DNA from: Vanrija pseudolonga
Lineage: Eukaryota; Basidiomycota; Tremellomycetes; Trichosporonales; Trichosporonaceae
Reading direction: 5' to 3'
NCBI RefSeq assembly: GCF_020906515.1
Contig: NC_085851.1
Span: 1,984,001-2,048,000 of the forward strand
Length of the DNA: 64,000 nucleotides
Both the position numbers and the translations under genes were made by a program. Positions 18,301 to 30,030 of this stretch are shown here, piece by piece. The notes beneath the pieces were generated by a model. That model made no database searches and had not been told where the DNA came from. It saw only the letters and a list, made by a program, of their open reading frames with translations. Position 1 is the stretch's first letter. Each line of letters opens with the position of its first letter.

Positions 18301-21108
18301 CCACCGCCGATAAGACTGTGCATGTTAGCAACGCATCTCCAGGAGGTGCACGAGACCTACCGAGAAAAGATGAGCTGGAGGTCAACAGTCCTCCTCACGC
18401 CAATGCCTAAAAGCATCTTCTCCAGACCACCCCTGATCGCCGTGGTCTTGGGGAACGCAATGACGGGCAGGTCGTCGAACAAGAGGTTGTTCTCAAAGTA
18501 CGCCTCGCCGGGCTTCTTGAACCCGGCGCGTGTGGGGATACATGGCACCTCCTTGAGCGCATCGGCGATCGCAGTTTGCTGATGCGCACTGACCGACTGC
18601 CACCCTCGTCCAAGCATGGTCAAAACGCGCTCCGCAAAGGCAGGTGAGACACGAATATCTGTGTCGGGATCTGCTCCGTTGTTGCCGGACATGGGCGGGG
18701 TCGCGAGGTACGTGACGTAGTGGGCGAGCGAGAGCTCCGTCCATCCAAAGATTGAGTGGATCTGAGTTCCCTTGAGGCCCTTTGTGACAGAGTAAGGGAG
18801 AGTGTCAGGAGGCAGGGGCATGTCCGTGGGGATGGAGGTGCTCTGCGGATTGACGTAGCTGCGGATAACGCCAAGCGGTACGACCTTCGAGTTGTCTGTG
18901 ACGACGATCGCCGCGTCCAACAGTCGAGCGCGGACCTGCGGATTGTAACCCTCAACAGTCGCAATCGACTGCCACCAGGCAAGACAGTGAACCATCTCCT
19001 TCTCGGTCAGTGGACGCTGGCCGAGTTGCTTGACGACATCATCGAAGGCGATGTCGCGCAGAAGGCTACGCTCGCGGAGGCGAGCGACAGCGCGAGGTGC
19101 GTAGGTGACCGTAGCTGGGGTCAAGACAGGAAGTTCGGGCAAGAAGAGCTGGAGCTCTTCATGCGGGATACGGACCTGACCGACAGTGAGGATGCCGGCA
19201 GTCGACAGCAGCGGGAGGTTGCTGTTGTTTCTGGCACAGGAGAAGAAGGCCGACTCCATCTCAGACCCAACAGCTGCCGACGGCGTCGTTGGCCTAAAGC
19301 TAAAGAACTTGAGGGCGTGGAGGGCTCGAGCAAGGATCTGAGCCCGCGCAGCCTGGTCCGCGGTGGACGTCTTGTTCCACTGCTGCTGGAGCTCGAACAG
19401 CTCGAGCTCGTAGATGAGACGAGCGAGGTAGCCGCCGACCCAGAGGAGCTCTCGGTTCCACTGGGCGACATGCCTGTCGACCAGGTCGATTGACTCTCGC
19501 TCGACGGTGGGAATGAATCGTGCAGCCAAGTGTCCACCGATACCAGTGGTCTGGCTGGTCGGCTGACCAATGAACACGCGGGCAGACTTGTCGCCATCGA
19601 GAGGTGGGCACAGGCCCGAGAAGACGACGCCGGCCTTCTTCTCCGTCGGCGTACCGTTAACGGTGACGCTCTCATCCTCGCGAGAAAACACCAGGCTTGC
19701 AGGCATTCTGGAAGGTGGCGCCTTCTTTGTCGCACGTTCAAGCTCGCGGCCGAATTGGCTGGAAATGCTGACCTTGATGTCGGCCTGGAACGTCTGAATC
19801 TCACGGGCGAGGACATCGACTTCCGTTGGGTCCTCTGGCGGTGTAGGCGGAGGGGGTGGTGTTGGGTCGTGCACAGGCGTAGATCTGCCGAAGAAGGAAG
19901 CAAGAAGTCCTCTGGCAGCCGTCTTCGCTGATGGAGGTGGGATTGGTGGAGGGGTGACACCCGTGGCTGAAAAGTTAGATGGAATTTCAACAACAACAAT
20001 AACTGCACCACTCACCTGACAGCCACTTCATGACACGGGCCGTAATGACCATGGTGGTGGCGTCGACGCTCGCCACCCTCATCATGGCGTTCGTGCTCGT
20101 AGTGTTGAGGCCGGGTCTGGAGACGCCCGTCTTGCCCTTGATATCCTTGCGGACCTCGAGCACCTTGATGTCGTCGACGACCATGTCGACGCGCTTGATA
20201 GTCCGCATGAACGTCAAGCTGGTCACGAGGAAGCGGGCAAAGTCGAGGGGGCCCTCGAGTGGAGTCGGCTCGCGCAGAGCCATAGTGAACGTGGTCCATG
20301 GGTTGCCGGTGGACGTTGGTTCAGCCGTTGACGCCGCCGACGAGCCGGGTGGCAAGTCACCTGAACGGGCCAAAAGCTGATCCTTGCCGTCCTTCCAGTA
20401 GAACCCCATCCACTTGTCACCAGACTCGACGAATGGGTCGTCTGGGAGCCGTCAGCACAGCATGGGGCACACGGCAAGGCACTCACCGCAAACGCTCCAG
20501 AGGGAGTAGAAACCAACTCCAAAGCTGTGTTCGGTCAGCAGTATGCCCGCCGCGTCACAGCAATGCCAAGCACTCACGCTCCAATCTTCTCCTCGTCGGG
20601 GTTGCCCTCTGCGATCTTCTTGAGACGGTGCCAGTCCTCACCGCGGAACGGGATACCGTCGTTGCAGACGACGTAGCGGTGGATCTGGGGTGTTAGTGCT
20701 GACTCAACGACAAAGCCCACAGCACTTACAGCATCGCGCTTCACGTCTGGCAATGTTGCCGGTGGTCGGCCGGCCTCTTGGGCGTCGATGCCTGCTCGTG
20801 TGTAGAACTTGACCTGGACATGTTGGGCCTGGGGGCGTCAGTCGGGGCAACTACACACAATCGTTCAACGAACCCCGGCATCATCGGCGTTCTGAAGCAG
20901 CTCTCGGAAGACTGAATGGTCAGTACCGACACTCGCGCACCGTCGTTCAACACGCACTAGTATGTTCTCCCGAGTATCGAGCAAGGATTTCTGCATGTTA
21001 GCCAGTGCTCATAGCCCTCCACTCACTATCAATCAGAGCTCGCTGGTTGACCTCGACTGTCTCATCTCGGCCGGCGCTCCAGAGCTCTGCGCGGCTTGGT
21101 GGAGGCAT
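15307..21108 (-). CDS. large sacsin-like HATPase protein (DUF3684 type)
   Basis: 1,723 residues in 16 exons that join without frame conflict: 21108-21027, 20990-20958, 20911-20874, 20828-20730, 20684-20578, 20524-20487, 20441-20016, 19966-18361, 18315-17411, 17374-17311, 17275-17092, 17054-16695, 16654-16000, 15953-15768, 15730-15642 and 15606-15307. The N-terminal 270 residues are a GHKL/HSP90-type ATP-binding domain. The N-box reads FRELLQNADDAG, followed by a DGIPF-type segment and FGVGFYSLWSVCDD, as in sacsin and NO VEIN proteins. A Pro-rich linker follows, then the long region seen in fungal DUF3684 proteins, including NYTTEWALCKASD and a C-terminal EEYFVRFAKLMQ. Sacsin-like proteins are thought to act in chaperone or quality-control roles; the fungal members are little studied. 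The first introns are tiny and exons 2, 3 and 6 are only 33-38 nt. Confidence 0.88.
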
Positions 21109-21763
21109 GGTCGGTGAGGTTGAGTTGTTGTCAAGTCGGCTGTGGCCGTGTCGTTGTTGAGAGACTGAGAGTTCTGCCTTTCTCTAGTATATATGTGTCT
21201 AAGGGGAGGGGGAGGGTGCGCAAGAGGTTGCGCCTGGGAGTGACAGGTCTTATTGCACAGAACAGATGAAGAATGCAGAAGAAGTTGTCGAAGATCGACG
21301 CTGATCCATGACATCCCACCGGTGCACCCAACGGCTGGCTCACTCACTGTCATGCATGTCATGACGCGCGTCCCGCCAGCGAGCACTTTGGCCACCCAAC
21401 GCGACAGCGAAATGCACGTGGAACGGAGATGTATCTCCGCCAAGACCGACCAACGGGATCAGATCCACGTGGCTTTCACTTCGGCTGTCATGGTTCGTGC
21501 CGAGAGAACTGCACTGTGGACCAGCTCCGCGGCCGTCCGTCGAGGCCAAGCGGGGTCCAAGATCTTTCGGCCCAGCGGCGAGGGGGTTGGACTCTGGCAT
21601 TCTGGCGAGCTAACCCGTCATCGCGCATCCCATTCCTCTCACCCGGACGAGTTCCGACCGGCTACAACCACAACCCACACCCCACCACCGAGTGCCTCTC
21701 TTATACCGGGCATCAACTCCACATTCTACTGACCCTCTCCCCCACCACCCCTCCCAAAAGGCA
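21109..21763. other. bidirectional promoter region
   Basis: About 650 bases between the divergent sacsin-like gene (21108) and HIBCH (21764). TATA-like TATATA near 21190 faces the - strand gene and CTTATACC near 21700 precedes the + strand gene. No coding exon is supported. Confidence 0.5.
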
Positions 21764-23493
21764 ATGTCCCGACTCCTCGCCCGCATGGCACCCCGCCTCT
21801 CCGCCCAGTCCGCCGCCAGCGCCCGCCTCTCGGCAGTCAAGCGTCACATGTCGTCGTCGCCCGTCGTGCGCGACGACTCGGTGCTCTACGAGAACCAGGG
21901 CACGACGCGCACCTACAAGCTCAACAGGCCCAAGGCGCTCAATGCCCTCGACCAGCCCATGATCGACTCGCTGGTCGCCGAGTCCGAGGTGCGTGGCAAG
22001 TGGTGGCTGTTGTGGCATGGACCCCCGCGCTGATTTTTAGTCGTGGCGCACGTCCGACCTCGTCAAGCTCGTCGTCGGCAAGGGTGACGAGCGCGCCTTC
22101 TGCGCCGGCGGAGACGTCAAGAGTGGGTTGGAGGTCAGGACACGACTAACCCCCAGCGCTCGTCATCGCCCGTGCCAGGGGCGACGCCGCCTCGGGCCTC
22201 AAGTTCTTCCAGGACGAGTTCGGCCTCAACTGGCACCTCGGCCGCCTCGGCAAGCCCTACGTCGCCGTCATTGACGGCTTCACGAGTGGGTCTTGAGCTG
22301 ATACAAGGTTCAGCGTCAGCTAACCCTCCCCAGTGGGCGGCGGCGCCGGCATCTCGCTCCCCGCGCCTATCCGTATCGCGACCAAGAAGACCGTCTTCGC
22401 CATGCCCGAGACCAAAATCGGCTACGCTCCTGACGTCGGCGGCAACTACTACATTGCGCAGCTCGACGGTGAGATTGGTGCCTGGCTCGCCATCACTGGT
22501 AACGAGGTCTGGGGCCGTGCGGTGTAGTAAGTGGCACCCAGAGTACAGACCTGTGTGCTCGTGGCTGACGTATTCAGCGAGCTCGGCCTCGCGACCCACT
22601 ACGTCGACCCCGAGTCGATCCCCTCGCTCCTCTCGGCGCTCAACGAGATCGAGGACCCTTCGTTCCAGACCATCTCGGACATTGTCTCGTCGTACCACGT
22701 CGGCCCTGCGCCCGAGGGAACTGCTCCCTCGTCCAAGGGCTCCCGTGAGGGCCCTTCGCCCATCACTGGCGAGATCCGCGCGTTCCTCGACAAGACGTTC
22801 GGCCTCCCGTCCCTCCGGGACATCTACACCGCGCTCAAGGCCGCCGAGGCCGACAGCAGCCTCGCGCCCGAGGTCCGCGAGTGGGCCACCGCGCAGCGCG
22901 GTATCCTCGACGAGCGCTCGCCGACCGGCATGGCTGTCGCGCTTGAGAACTTCCGCCTCGCGCGCAAGGCCAAGCGCCTGAATGAGGTCCTCGACAACGA
23001 CATCACCATGGCGACCGGCTTCCTCGGCCTCAAGCGCACCACTGACGACTTCTCGACCGGCGTCACCCACCTGCTGATCGACAAGGCCAAGGGACGTGCC
23101 AACTGGGCCCCTTCGTCGATTGACGACAAGAGCCTGACCCCCGCCGCGATCCGCGCCAACTTCCTCGATGCCAAGGCCGAGCACATTGCCGGTGAGCGCC
23201 CCGTCATCGACTTCACCCCCACGCCTACGACCAAGGAGGGCCCCGACTCCACCTGGGGCCAGTTCCGCCGCTACGGCCTGCCTGCCGAGGCCCGCGTCCG
23301 CGCCTGGGTCAAGGGCGAGGCGCCCGGCTCGGGCGCCTTCAAGCTGAACGAGGACGAGCTCGTCAGCCGCATTGTCGATGTGTCGGGCGAGGCTGGCTCC
23401 CCGCGCCAGAAGGAGATTGAGCAGGCTATCCGCAAGATTGTCGCCCAGCACACCACCAAGGACAAGGACGGCTACCTCAACTGGCAGGACTAG
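21764..23493 (+). CDS. HIBCH: 3-hydroxyisobutyryl-CoA hydrolase, mitochondrial
   Basis: 514 residues in five exons: 21764-21988, 22041-22122, 22157-22285, 22334-22526 and 22578-23493. It hydrolyses 3-hydroxyisobutyryl-CoA in valine breakdown. The crotonase fold is evident: [20 protein letters not shown], the oxyanion loop [29 protein letters not shown] and [16 protein letters not shown], the last typical of HIBCH rather than enoyl-CoA hydratase. The long C-terminal extension also fits HIBCH. The N-terminus [20 protein letters not shown] lacks acidic residues, fitting mitochondrial import. Its stop is 67 bases from that of ORC5 on the other strand. Confidence 0.93.
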
Positions 23494-23560
23494 GCGGCGG
23501 GTGTTGGTACATGTACAGTGTAGAATGCATCAGCAGATATGGCGGCCGTGGCGTGTGGAC

Positions 23561-25160
23561 CTATGCCATCGCCTCGTACAGGTACTCGTCGAGTGTGATT
23601 TTGAGCCCCTTTGCGAGTGTTTTTGTCCCCTCGTAGTCGATCTCGCAGCGGAGCATGATGTTGTCGAGGCGGTCGACGGGGGAAGTGCGCTTAAGCAGGC
23701 TCTGTGCCTCGAGCTCTGGAATGAGGGACCACAGGCCGACGCTCATGGCCAGGGCGTCGACCTCGTCCTCCCACTGCTCGTCGCGCTCAGCGTGGCGTGC
23801 GCGCTTACGCTCAATCTGCGCGGCAGTAACGGCGACTTCACCATCGCTCTCCAGATCCTCTGGCCGAGCAGCGTGCTCGGCGTACAGGGACGCAAACATT
23901 GCGAGTAGCCGGTCGAGGGGGAACGCCTTGGGGCCGAGCAGCCGCTGCGGCACCTTGCCTACACGTGTCCTGCCATATCCCGCCCTCCGCACGCCTCCCC
24001 CGCGCCGCCGCTTCCCATCAGGCCCAGTCCCGCGGCCAAACAACCTCACGTCCGACTTGGCGGGGTTATAGCTGGCGCAGTACGCGGCGACGAGCAAGAA
24101 CTGCGCCGCGAGTGGCAGGTCGAGGCCTGGCGGGCGCGGGATCGCGCGCGCGGTCAGCGGGCGCGGCGTGCCGTCGCTGCTGAGCGGGTTGAGCGCGCGG
24201 ATGAAGTCTGCCTTGCCGACAGTCCTAGGCAGCAGCGACTCGGCAGCGACGGACAGCGCGAGGGACAGCTGGTGCTTGAGGTCCGTGAGGAGCTTGACGC
24301 TCACGCTGAGCGGCGGCGTATCTGGCTCTGGCGGCGCGCGGCCGAGGAGCTCCTGCTCGGCATGCGCCGGCAGCGTGGCGGTGTACAGTGGCCACAGGGA
24401 GTCCGCGGCGAACGCGACTTCCGACGGCGGGGCCAGCTGGCCGAGGGACGCGAGGAGGAGGTCCACGAAGCGCGGGTACAGGGGGTGGGTCGAGCCAGAG
24501 AGGAGCAACGCGTCGCGGAGCTCTGCAGGCGTCAGTCAGTACGCAGCCGGGAAGGGAAGGCGGGGTACACACCGTCCCGGCGTATTGGATCGAGATACAC
24601 CATCACCGGCTCGACCGCGTCCGAGCGCGCGGGGCGCACGTCGTCCCACGGCAGCGCGGACGCGAGGACGACCGTCGCGGGGAGATTTGCCTGCCGTCGT
24701 CAGCTGTGTCGGGTCGGTCACGTACCAGCTCAGAGAGACGCGTCAGTGCGGTCCAGATGGGCCCGAGGACGCTCTTGAGCCGCTCGGCGCGGGTGAAGAC
24801 GAGCACGAGGTGGGTGCTGGCGTCGGCGTCGAGGTCGTCGATCGCGCGTCCTTTGCCTTTCCGCGATCCGTTGGCGGCGCTGGCGCCGTTCGCCGTCCGG
24901 GTGCTGCACACCTCGCGCAACCCGCGCACGAACGCGTCCCACGTCGCGACTTCGCCCTCGCGCTCGGCTCCGCGCGACGCCGCGACGCGCGCGAGTACGC
25001 CGGCGTACAGCAGCCGCGGGGTATGCAGCTCGATCAGGTCGGCCTCGGCTGCGACGGGCGGCAGCTGCGCGCGCACCGCCGACGCCGAGTGGTGCGGGTG
25101 GTGCAGGTAGACCAGGGGCGGTGAGCCGTCGTGCGCTAGCAGCGTGGCGAGCGTCTCCAT
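23561..25160 (-). CDS. ORC5: origin recognition complex subunit 5
   Basis: 504 residues in three exons: 25160-24726, 24690-24573 and 24522-23561 (introns 35 and 50 nt). The Orc5 signature is clear in the C-terminal half: LAAQFLLVAAYCASYNPAKS followed by DVRLFGRG, then a winged-helix-like part ending GLKITLDEYLYEAMA. The N-terminal AAA+ part is unusual: where the Walker A loop should be, the sequence reads VYLHHPHHSASAVR, with no GxxxxGK[T/S], and the Walker B region LVLVFTRAERL has no acidic pair. The start at 25160 is the first Met that leaves a normal-sized protein; an in-frame extension upstream does not supply a P-loop. ATP binding has probably been lost; assembly into ORC is expected to persist. 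Confidence 0.9.
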
Positions 25161-25377
25161 CGCGGGCTCGTCGTGGTCGTGATGCAAGACAAAAGTCGAG
25201 GTGTGCCGAGCCAAAGTCAATGTTGTGAATCGCGGACAAGTCACGTGAAAAGCAAATCGCCCACGACGCGGCGCGGGCGACGACGACGCCAACAGCAGAC
25301 AGTGGGACGAGTTGGCGTCAACTTACTACTTCCTCAACTGCACCTCTTCTCAACTCACCCCAACCCCCACCCACACC

Positions 25378-25926
25378 ATGGCCCGCGCCCTCCCGCCCCC
25401 ACCGCCGCCCGTCGCCGTCCGCCTCGGCGGTATCAGTCGGTACGACCGCATGCCCGAGAACAAGTGGCTGCGGCCGCTGTGGAAGAAGGGGTAGGTCGCG
25501 CGCGAGCCCGCTCGGGCCTCTTACTCGTCACTCACACCCACCGCAGCGTTCAAATCGACGCGCACCTCTGCTTCTCCATGTTTGAGTGGTGGGAGACTGT
25601 CATCCTGAGTGAGTAGTGCCCGCCCTTGCTTTGCCCAGGAGGGAAGGGCGGTGCTCGCCCGTCCCTCACGCTCGCGCTAACGCCCTCGCGCTCGCGCCGC
25701 AGGCCTCATCGTCTTCCCCATCACCGCGCTCTTCTGGTACTCGGCCTTCACGTACTTCCCCGCGCACTTCGAGTACATTTCCCGCCGGTACGCGTACTAC
25801 GTGTTCGGGGACGAGAGCGTCAGCACGAGCGCCCTGTTGGGCGCGTGGCTTGTTGCTGCTTGGGAGTGGGTGCTGGCTGAGGGGCGGAGGGTGGTAGGGG
25901 ATGTGGGCGCCAAGGTTGAGTTGTGA
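25378..25926 (+). CDS. serine palmitoyltransferase small subunit-like protein
   Basis: 132 residues in three exons: 25378-25490, 25547-25608 and 25703-25926 (introns 56 and 94 nt). After a Pro-rich start comes a basic/aromatic stretch, then FEWWETVILS, one hydrophobic span (LIVFPITALFWYSAFTYFPA) and H-F-E-Y-I-S-R-R-Y-A-Y-Y-V-F. The W-E-x2-[VI]...Y-x-F-x-P-x-H-x4 layout matches the small activating subunits of serine palmitoyltransferase (SPTSSA/SPTSSB), which sit in the ER membrane and boost the first step of sphingolipid synthesis. The C-terminus adds a second amphipathic helix not found in the 70-residue animal proteins. It shares a 217-base divergent promoter with ORC5. Family call moderate; by eye only. 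Confidence 0.7.
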
Positions 25927-26328
25927 GCGCGCCGCGAGCGCGAGCGCAGCGAGCGTGAGGGATGACGGGGTGATGATTGCTGCGCTCGACACTGGCTGCG
26001 CACACCCACTCCACTCCGCCGCGCGGCGACTCGCCGAACCGCACCGCGACCACGACCACCACAACCCGACCCACCTCACCCATTCCCACACCCACACGCA
26101 TCACACACCCCACACCCCACCCACCCCAAACCACCACCCCACGCAGTACTATTATATACATCCCGAGCACCACGCTCGCTCCTAATGTAGTCTTTGTCAT
26201 CTTGCTACGGACACTGCAGCAGCTGCACGAGCGCGGCGTGCACGAAATGCTCGCCTGAACTAACGTCCCCGTCCTGTCACACTCTGCCACTCATTCTAAA
26301 GCTGGCCACAAACACTCAAAATGCCAGG
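25927..26328. other. intergenic, low-complexity
   Basis: About 400 bases between convergent genes. It holds a CA/CCA-rich block (about 26020-26150, ACACCC and CCACCC words) and TATTATATACAT near 26150. No coding exon is supported. Confidence 0.5.
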
Positions 26329-27710
26329 CTACAGCTTCGACCGCGCGCTCTCCTCGGCAGCGCCAGCGGCCGAGACGGCCTGCGACGCGATGGCCACCTC
26401 GGCAGCAGGGACAGGGCCGTCGAGGTGCGCCTCGATCCAGGCGGCGACAAACTCGGCCGCCTCGGTGCGGAAAGGCTCCGACTCGTTGTGCACCTCGTGA
26501 AGGAGGCCCTAGTGGTATTAGCACACTCAATAGCATCCTGCGTGACACGACCCACCTCCCAGATCTTCGTCGTCTTGTCGTCCGCGACGACCTTGTCGCC
26601 GAAGCGCGCCGTCGCCTTGGGGTCCGTGATCGGGTCGTCGCCGCCGTGGTAGAGCAGCAGGGGGAGGTGCTTCTGCCACCCGTTCCACGCTGCCGGCGAG
26701 TCAAGCCACACGCCGCCCGAGAGCATGTCGCTGAGACCGCGGAGCGAGCCGATGGGCTCGTTGTACGGGTCATTGGCGGCAAGGTCCTGCTGCGCGACGT
26801 CGTGGGTGAAGTGCTGCGGCTTGTTAGCAACGCCCGATTCGTCCGAGTACACGCCACTCACCTTGACGTCAAGAGGGATCTTCATGAGCATGTTGGGCAG
26901 CAGGTTGGCGGCGATCGAGCCGGCCTTGACCTGCGCGGGTCAGTCATGCAACGCGTCTCCCACCCACCTGGATGAAGCTGGCGGGGGTCGTCTGGCGGAT
27001 CAGCGGGCCCGACGAGATGATGCCCGAGAGCAGGTCGAGCGTCTTGGGCTGGATGAGGTTCTGCGCGCGGAGCCCAAACGCGAGGACCTGGCCGCCGCCC
27101 TGGAGATGTCAGTCTTCGTACATCACAACGAGGTCGGTGCGCGTGTTGTGACCGCTGCGGCGGTGTACAGAGCAGCTTCACCCCTATCCCACCACCCCAG
27201 CTGCTCCACTTACCATCGAGTGGCCGTACAGGAACAGCTTGCCGTTCGTCTTCTTTGCGCGGTTGCTCTCGCGCTTGATGAAGAACTCCATCTCCGGCAG
27301 CGCCTTTGCCCAGCCGCCCGTCTTGCGCTTGGCGTTCTTCTCGAGCTTGTACGGCTGTCCGTCGGCCTTCCACTGGGCCACCTCATGCGCCGTCTCCGTG
27401 ATGGGGTCGTACGACGTCTTGCCGTGTCCGCGCTGGTCGTAGGCGAACACGTGCAGGTTGTGCGGCGCGGCCGCGAGCTTGCGGAAGAAGTGGTCGTAGC
27501 GCCCAATGTGCTCGGCCATGCCGTGCACGAAGACGATGTACGCGCGGGGCTCGGCGACGGGCACCCACTGCGAGGCGGGCGGGTTAGTACATGGGCTGCG
27601 CACCATCGCTTGCTTGCTGCTGCGGCTGGTGTACTCACACGCTTTGTGAAGAAGGGCGTGTACTCTGGCCCGATGACGTACTCGTCAATGACCTGCACCT
27701 GGTCTGCCAT
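26329..27710 (-). CDS. monoglyceride lipase-like serine hydrolase
   Basis: 354 residues in six exons: 27710-27639, 27567-27214, 27099-26968, 26930-26862, 26813-26556 and 26508-26329. It is an alpha/beta hydrolase of the Hydrolase_4 (monoacylglycerol lipase, yeast Yju3) type. The HG oxyanion motif is VHGMAEHIGRYDHF. The nucleophile elbow GHSMGGG (Ser about residue 141) is split by an intron between Met and Gly. The catalytic Asp is in HGGDDPITD and the likely His in GLLHEVHNE. It probably cleaves monoacylglycerols at lipid droplets or ER; no signal peptide or membrane span is seen. The last 45 residues are Ala-rich and variable. Confidence 0.88.
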
Positions 27711-28851
27711 GCTTGCTGCTGCTGTCTTTGTTGAGAAGTAGAGGCGGCGGGTGAAGAGGTGCGCGACGGGGCGATGTAGTAGTCGTGACGTGGTGGGTTG
27801 TGCAAAAGGAAGATGGAGCAGAGTGTTGACGAGAAGGACAGAGAGTGGACTGACTGGCCGTGGTGACCCTTGAGTGGCAACTGGACGACTTCTGAAATCA
27901 TCAGCGTGGCGTTGCTCGGTCACCGAGTGTAACTGGCACGCAAAAACAGATTCACGCCCGGCTGCACGTAACCGGAAAAGGCGGGGGCGGCGGGCAGCAA
28001 GAATTCAACACGGAGACGTCGACACCGCGGCGCGGGGTCGGTCACGAAATGCATGAGGGCACGAGGAAAGAGTATACAGCATGCAGACTCGAACCCGGCA
28101 GGCATCAAGCTGACGCACAACGCATGCAGGTCAAAGGGGGGCCGCAGTGCCGAGGTTAGCCATCTAGCCAGTGAGTCTGAGAACGTGTCGGCCTGGCACG
28201 TTGTCGCTGCGCGTGATGGAGCTAGCTGGCGAATGGAACTGGTGGCTGGGATCTTGTCTTGTCACGTCGCGCGCGCTGGACCTAGCCATCTATGGCTCGT
28301 TCTGTCACGACACCTCGACACCTGTGTCTCCTCGCATCTCGCATCACTACGTGATGCTGATCGTCAAGCAAGACAAAAAGTCGGTGTCCACCCGGCTCGC
28401 CCTGCGCGCCTACTTCCGTCCAGTCCTCTTGAAGCGTCAATGCCATACTAGCCAGACTGATCCGTTGCCGGCCTGTCTGCCGCCACGTGGGCGTATACTA
28501 GCATGATCACCGAGACGAAACCAACACAAAGTCGTGAGACTTTGGTGGGGCTCGAACACTGGCGCTAGAGGAGACAATGAAGTACAAAGGGCGCGCTGAA
28601 GCGAGGAGTTCCGTGATGACAATGAACACCTTCCCAAATCCATTACAGATGGCAACCGGGGGCGCAGCTTGCTTTTGAGCCTTCCCTCCCATTGCCGCCG
28701 CCACCCAAATCGCTCGATGCCGACACGACGGCCACTGCCGCTCACACACTGAAACACGACAGACGGCCAACTCCACCACCACTGAAGTCAACTTGACCAC
28801 CATCACTTTCATCGTCGTCACTACCATCACCCACCCCACACCATCGCCAAA
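27711..28851. other. long intergenic region
   Basis: About 1.1 kb between the divergent hydrolase and BOS1 genes. No coding exon or clean RNA gene is supported. Two - strand segments carry B-box-like words (GGTTCGAGTC near 28085 and a TTCGAGCCCC near 28550) but neither folds as a tRNA. A perfect 7-bp hairpin (CAAAGTC-GTGA-GACTTTG) lies at 28527-28544. A TC/AC-rich leader precedes the ATG at 28852. Confidence 0.5.
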
Positions 28852-29950
28852 ATGAACTCTCTCAACGCACTCGGAAATCGCCAGGTCGCAAGTCTGCAAG
28901 CAGACCTCGCACGCTTCGAGCAGGGAGAAGGCGGACCAAGCATTCAGGGTGAGTACGCGACCACTTGACTCGTCGTCGCCATTGTCCACCCAACCCTCCA
29001 CGGCGACCCGATCGGCAATGCACCCAAGCTCCCAATACCACCCCCACCGACCTCCCACCATGTCGACAGCTCGCTAACACGCCCTAGGCCAGATCACCAC
29101 GACCCTCTCCGCCCTCTCGCGCTTGGTAGACGACTATGACTCGATGGCGCGCAGGGAGATGAACACGGCGGCGAGAGAGAAGGCCAACACGTGAGTCGCC
29201 CGCGCAGCGGCGCACGAGCACTGTCGCTCGCCGCTCGCCACTGCATCGCCAACGCCGCTGACACGCATCTCGTCGACGTGTCACCACCTACTTCTCCTCC
29301 CTCCCGCTTCACCTCAATTCACGCCGCTGCGCTCCCGCAACCCGCGCTTCCCCCACCCACGTGCAGCCGTGTCCTCAAGCTCAAGACGGAGCACAAGGAC
29401 CTCAAGGGGCGATTTGAGAAGGCAAAGTCGGAGGGCCAGCAACGAGTGAGCTAGGGATGCTTCAAGCTAGCTGACACACGCAGAACCGCGATCAACTGCT
29501 CGGATCATCGACAGCAATGGGCGCCGGACCAAACTCGACAGCGACGATGCGACGCAACCCCAACGGGCAGGGCTTCTCCGAATCACCCTTTGGCGGGGGA
29601 ACGCCCAACCTCTTCCAGCCGAACCAGCGCGAGGACTTTGCCCTCCGCGAACACAGCTTCATCCAGGAGTCGGAGAACAACATCGACCAGTACATTGCGC
29701 AGGGGCGCGCAGTGCTCGAGAACCTCATCGAGCAGCGCGGTATCCTCAAGGGCACCCGCCGCCGCCTGCTCGACGCGGCCAACACGCTCGGCCTGTCGCG
29801 CGAGACGATTGCCTGGGTCGAGAAGCGAGCGTAAGTGCGCTACGGTGGCATCGCTGACATCCTCGCAGCAAGCAGGACGCGTGGATCTTCTTCGCCGGCG
29901 CGACCTTCACCATCTTCTCCTTCTGGCTCATCTGGCACTACCTCGGCTAG
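28852..29950 (+). CDS. BOS1: Bos1/membrin-type SNARE
   Basis: 235 residues in five exons: 28852-28948, 29088-29190, 29367-29445, 29484-29830 and 29869-29950. Bos1 is the Qb-SNARE for ER-to-Golgi vesicle fusion. N-terminal helices (residues 1-95) are followed by a Ser/Asn/Gly-rich linker and the SNARE motif: FALREHSFIQESENNIDQYI, AVLENLIEQRGILKGTRRRL, LDAANTLGLSRETIAWVEKR. A single C-terminal anchor (WIFFAGATFTIFSFWLIWHY) ends three residues before the stop, as in tail-anchored SNAREs. The phrase LKGTRRRLLDAANTLGLSRE is characteristic of Bos1/membrin. It converges with the first gene of the micro-SANT array, 80 bases between stops. Confidence 0.93.
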
Positions 29951-30030
29951 ACACTGCACTTATCACCACCTTATAATGTCGACGACCTCACTGCATATGA
30001 CACGTATTCATATTCGCGCGCGGGGCGGGC

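Noticed and set aside
22135-23451. 438-codon open frame opposite HIBCH
   Set aside because: It is antisense to a clear crotonase-family gene, and the high GC content keeps the opposite frame open.
25161-25292. Upstream in-frame extension of ORC5
   Set aside because: It adds a low-complexity, His-rich stretch without a P-loop and would cover the promoter shared with the next gene.
28070-28170. tRNA-like signals on the - strand (TGGCTAGATGG and GGTTCGAGTC)
   Set aside because: A- and B-box-like words are present, but the T stem does not pair and no matching acceptor stem is found, so no tRNA is called.
28500-28600. Second B-box-like word with a nearby perfect hairpin
   Set aside because: The T stem does not pair and the hairpin CAAAGTC-GTGA-GACTTTG is too small to define an RNA gene or terminator in a fungus.
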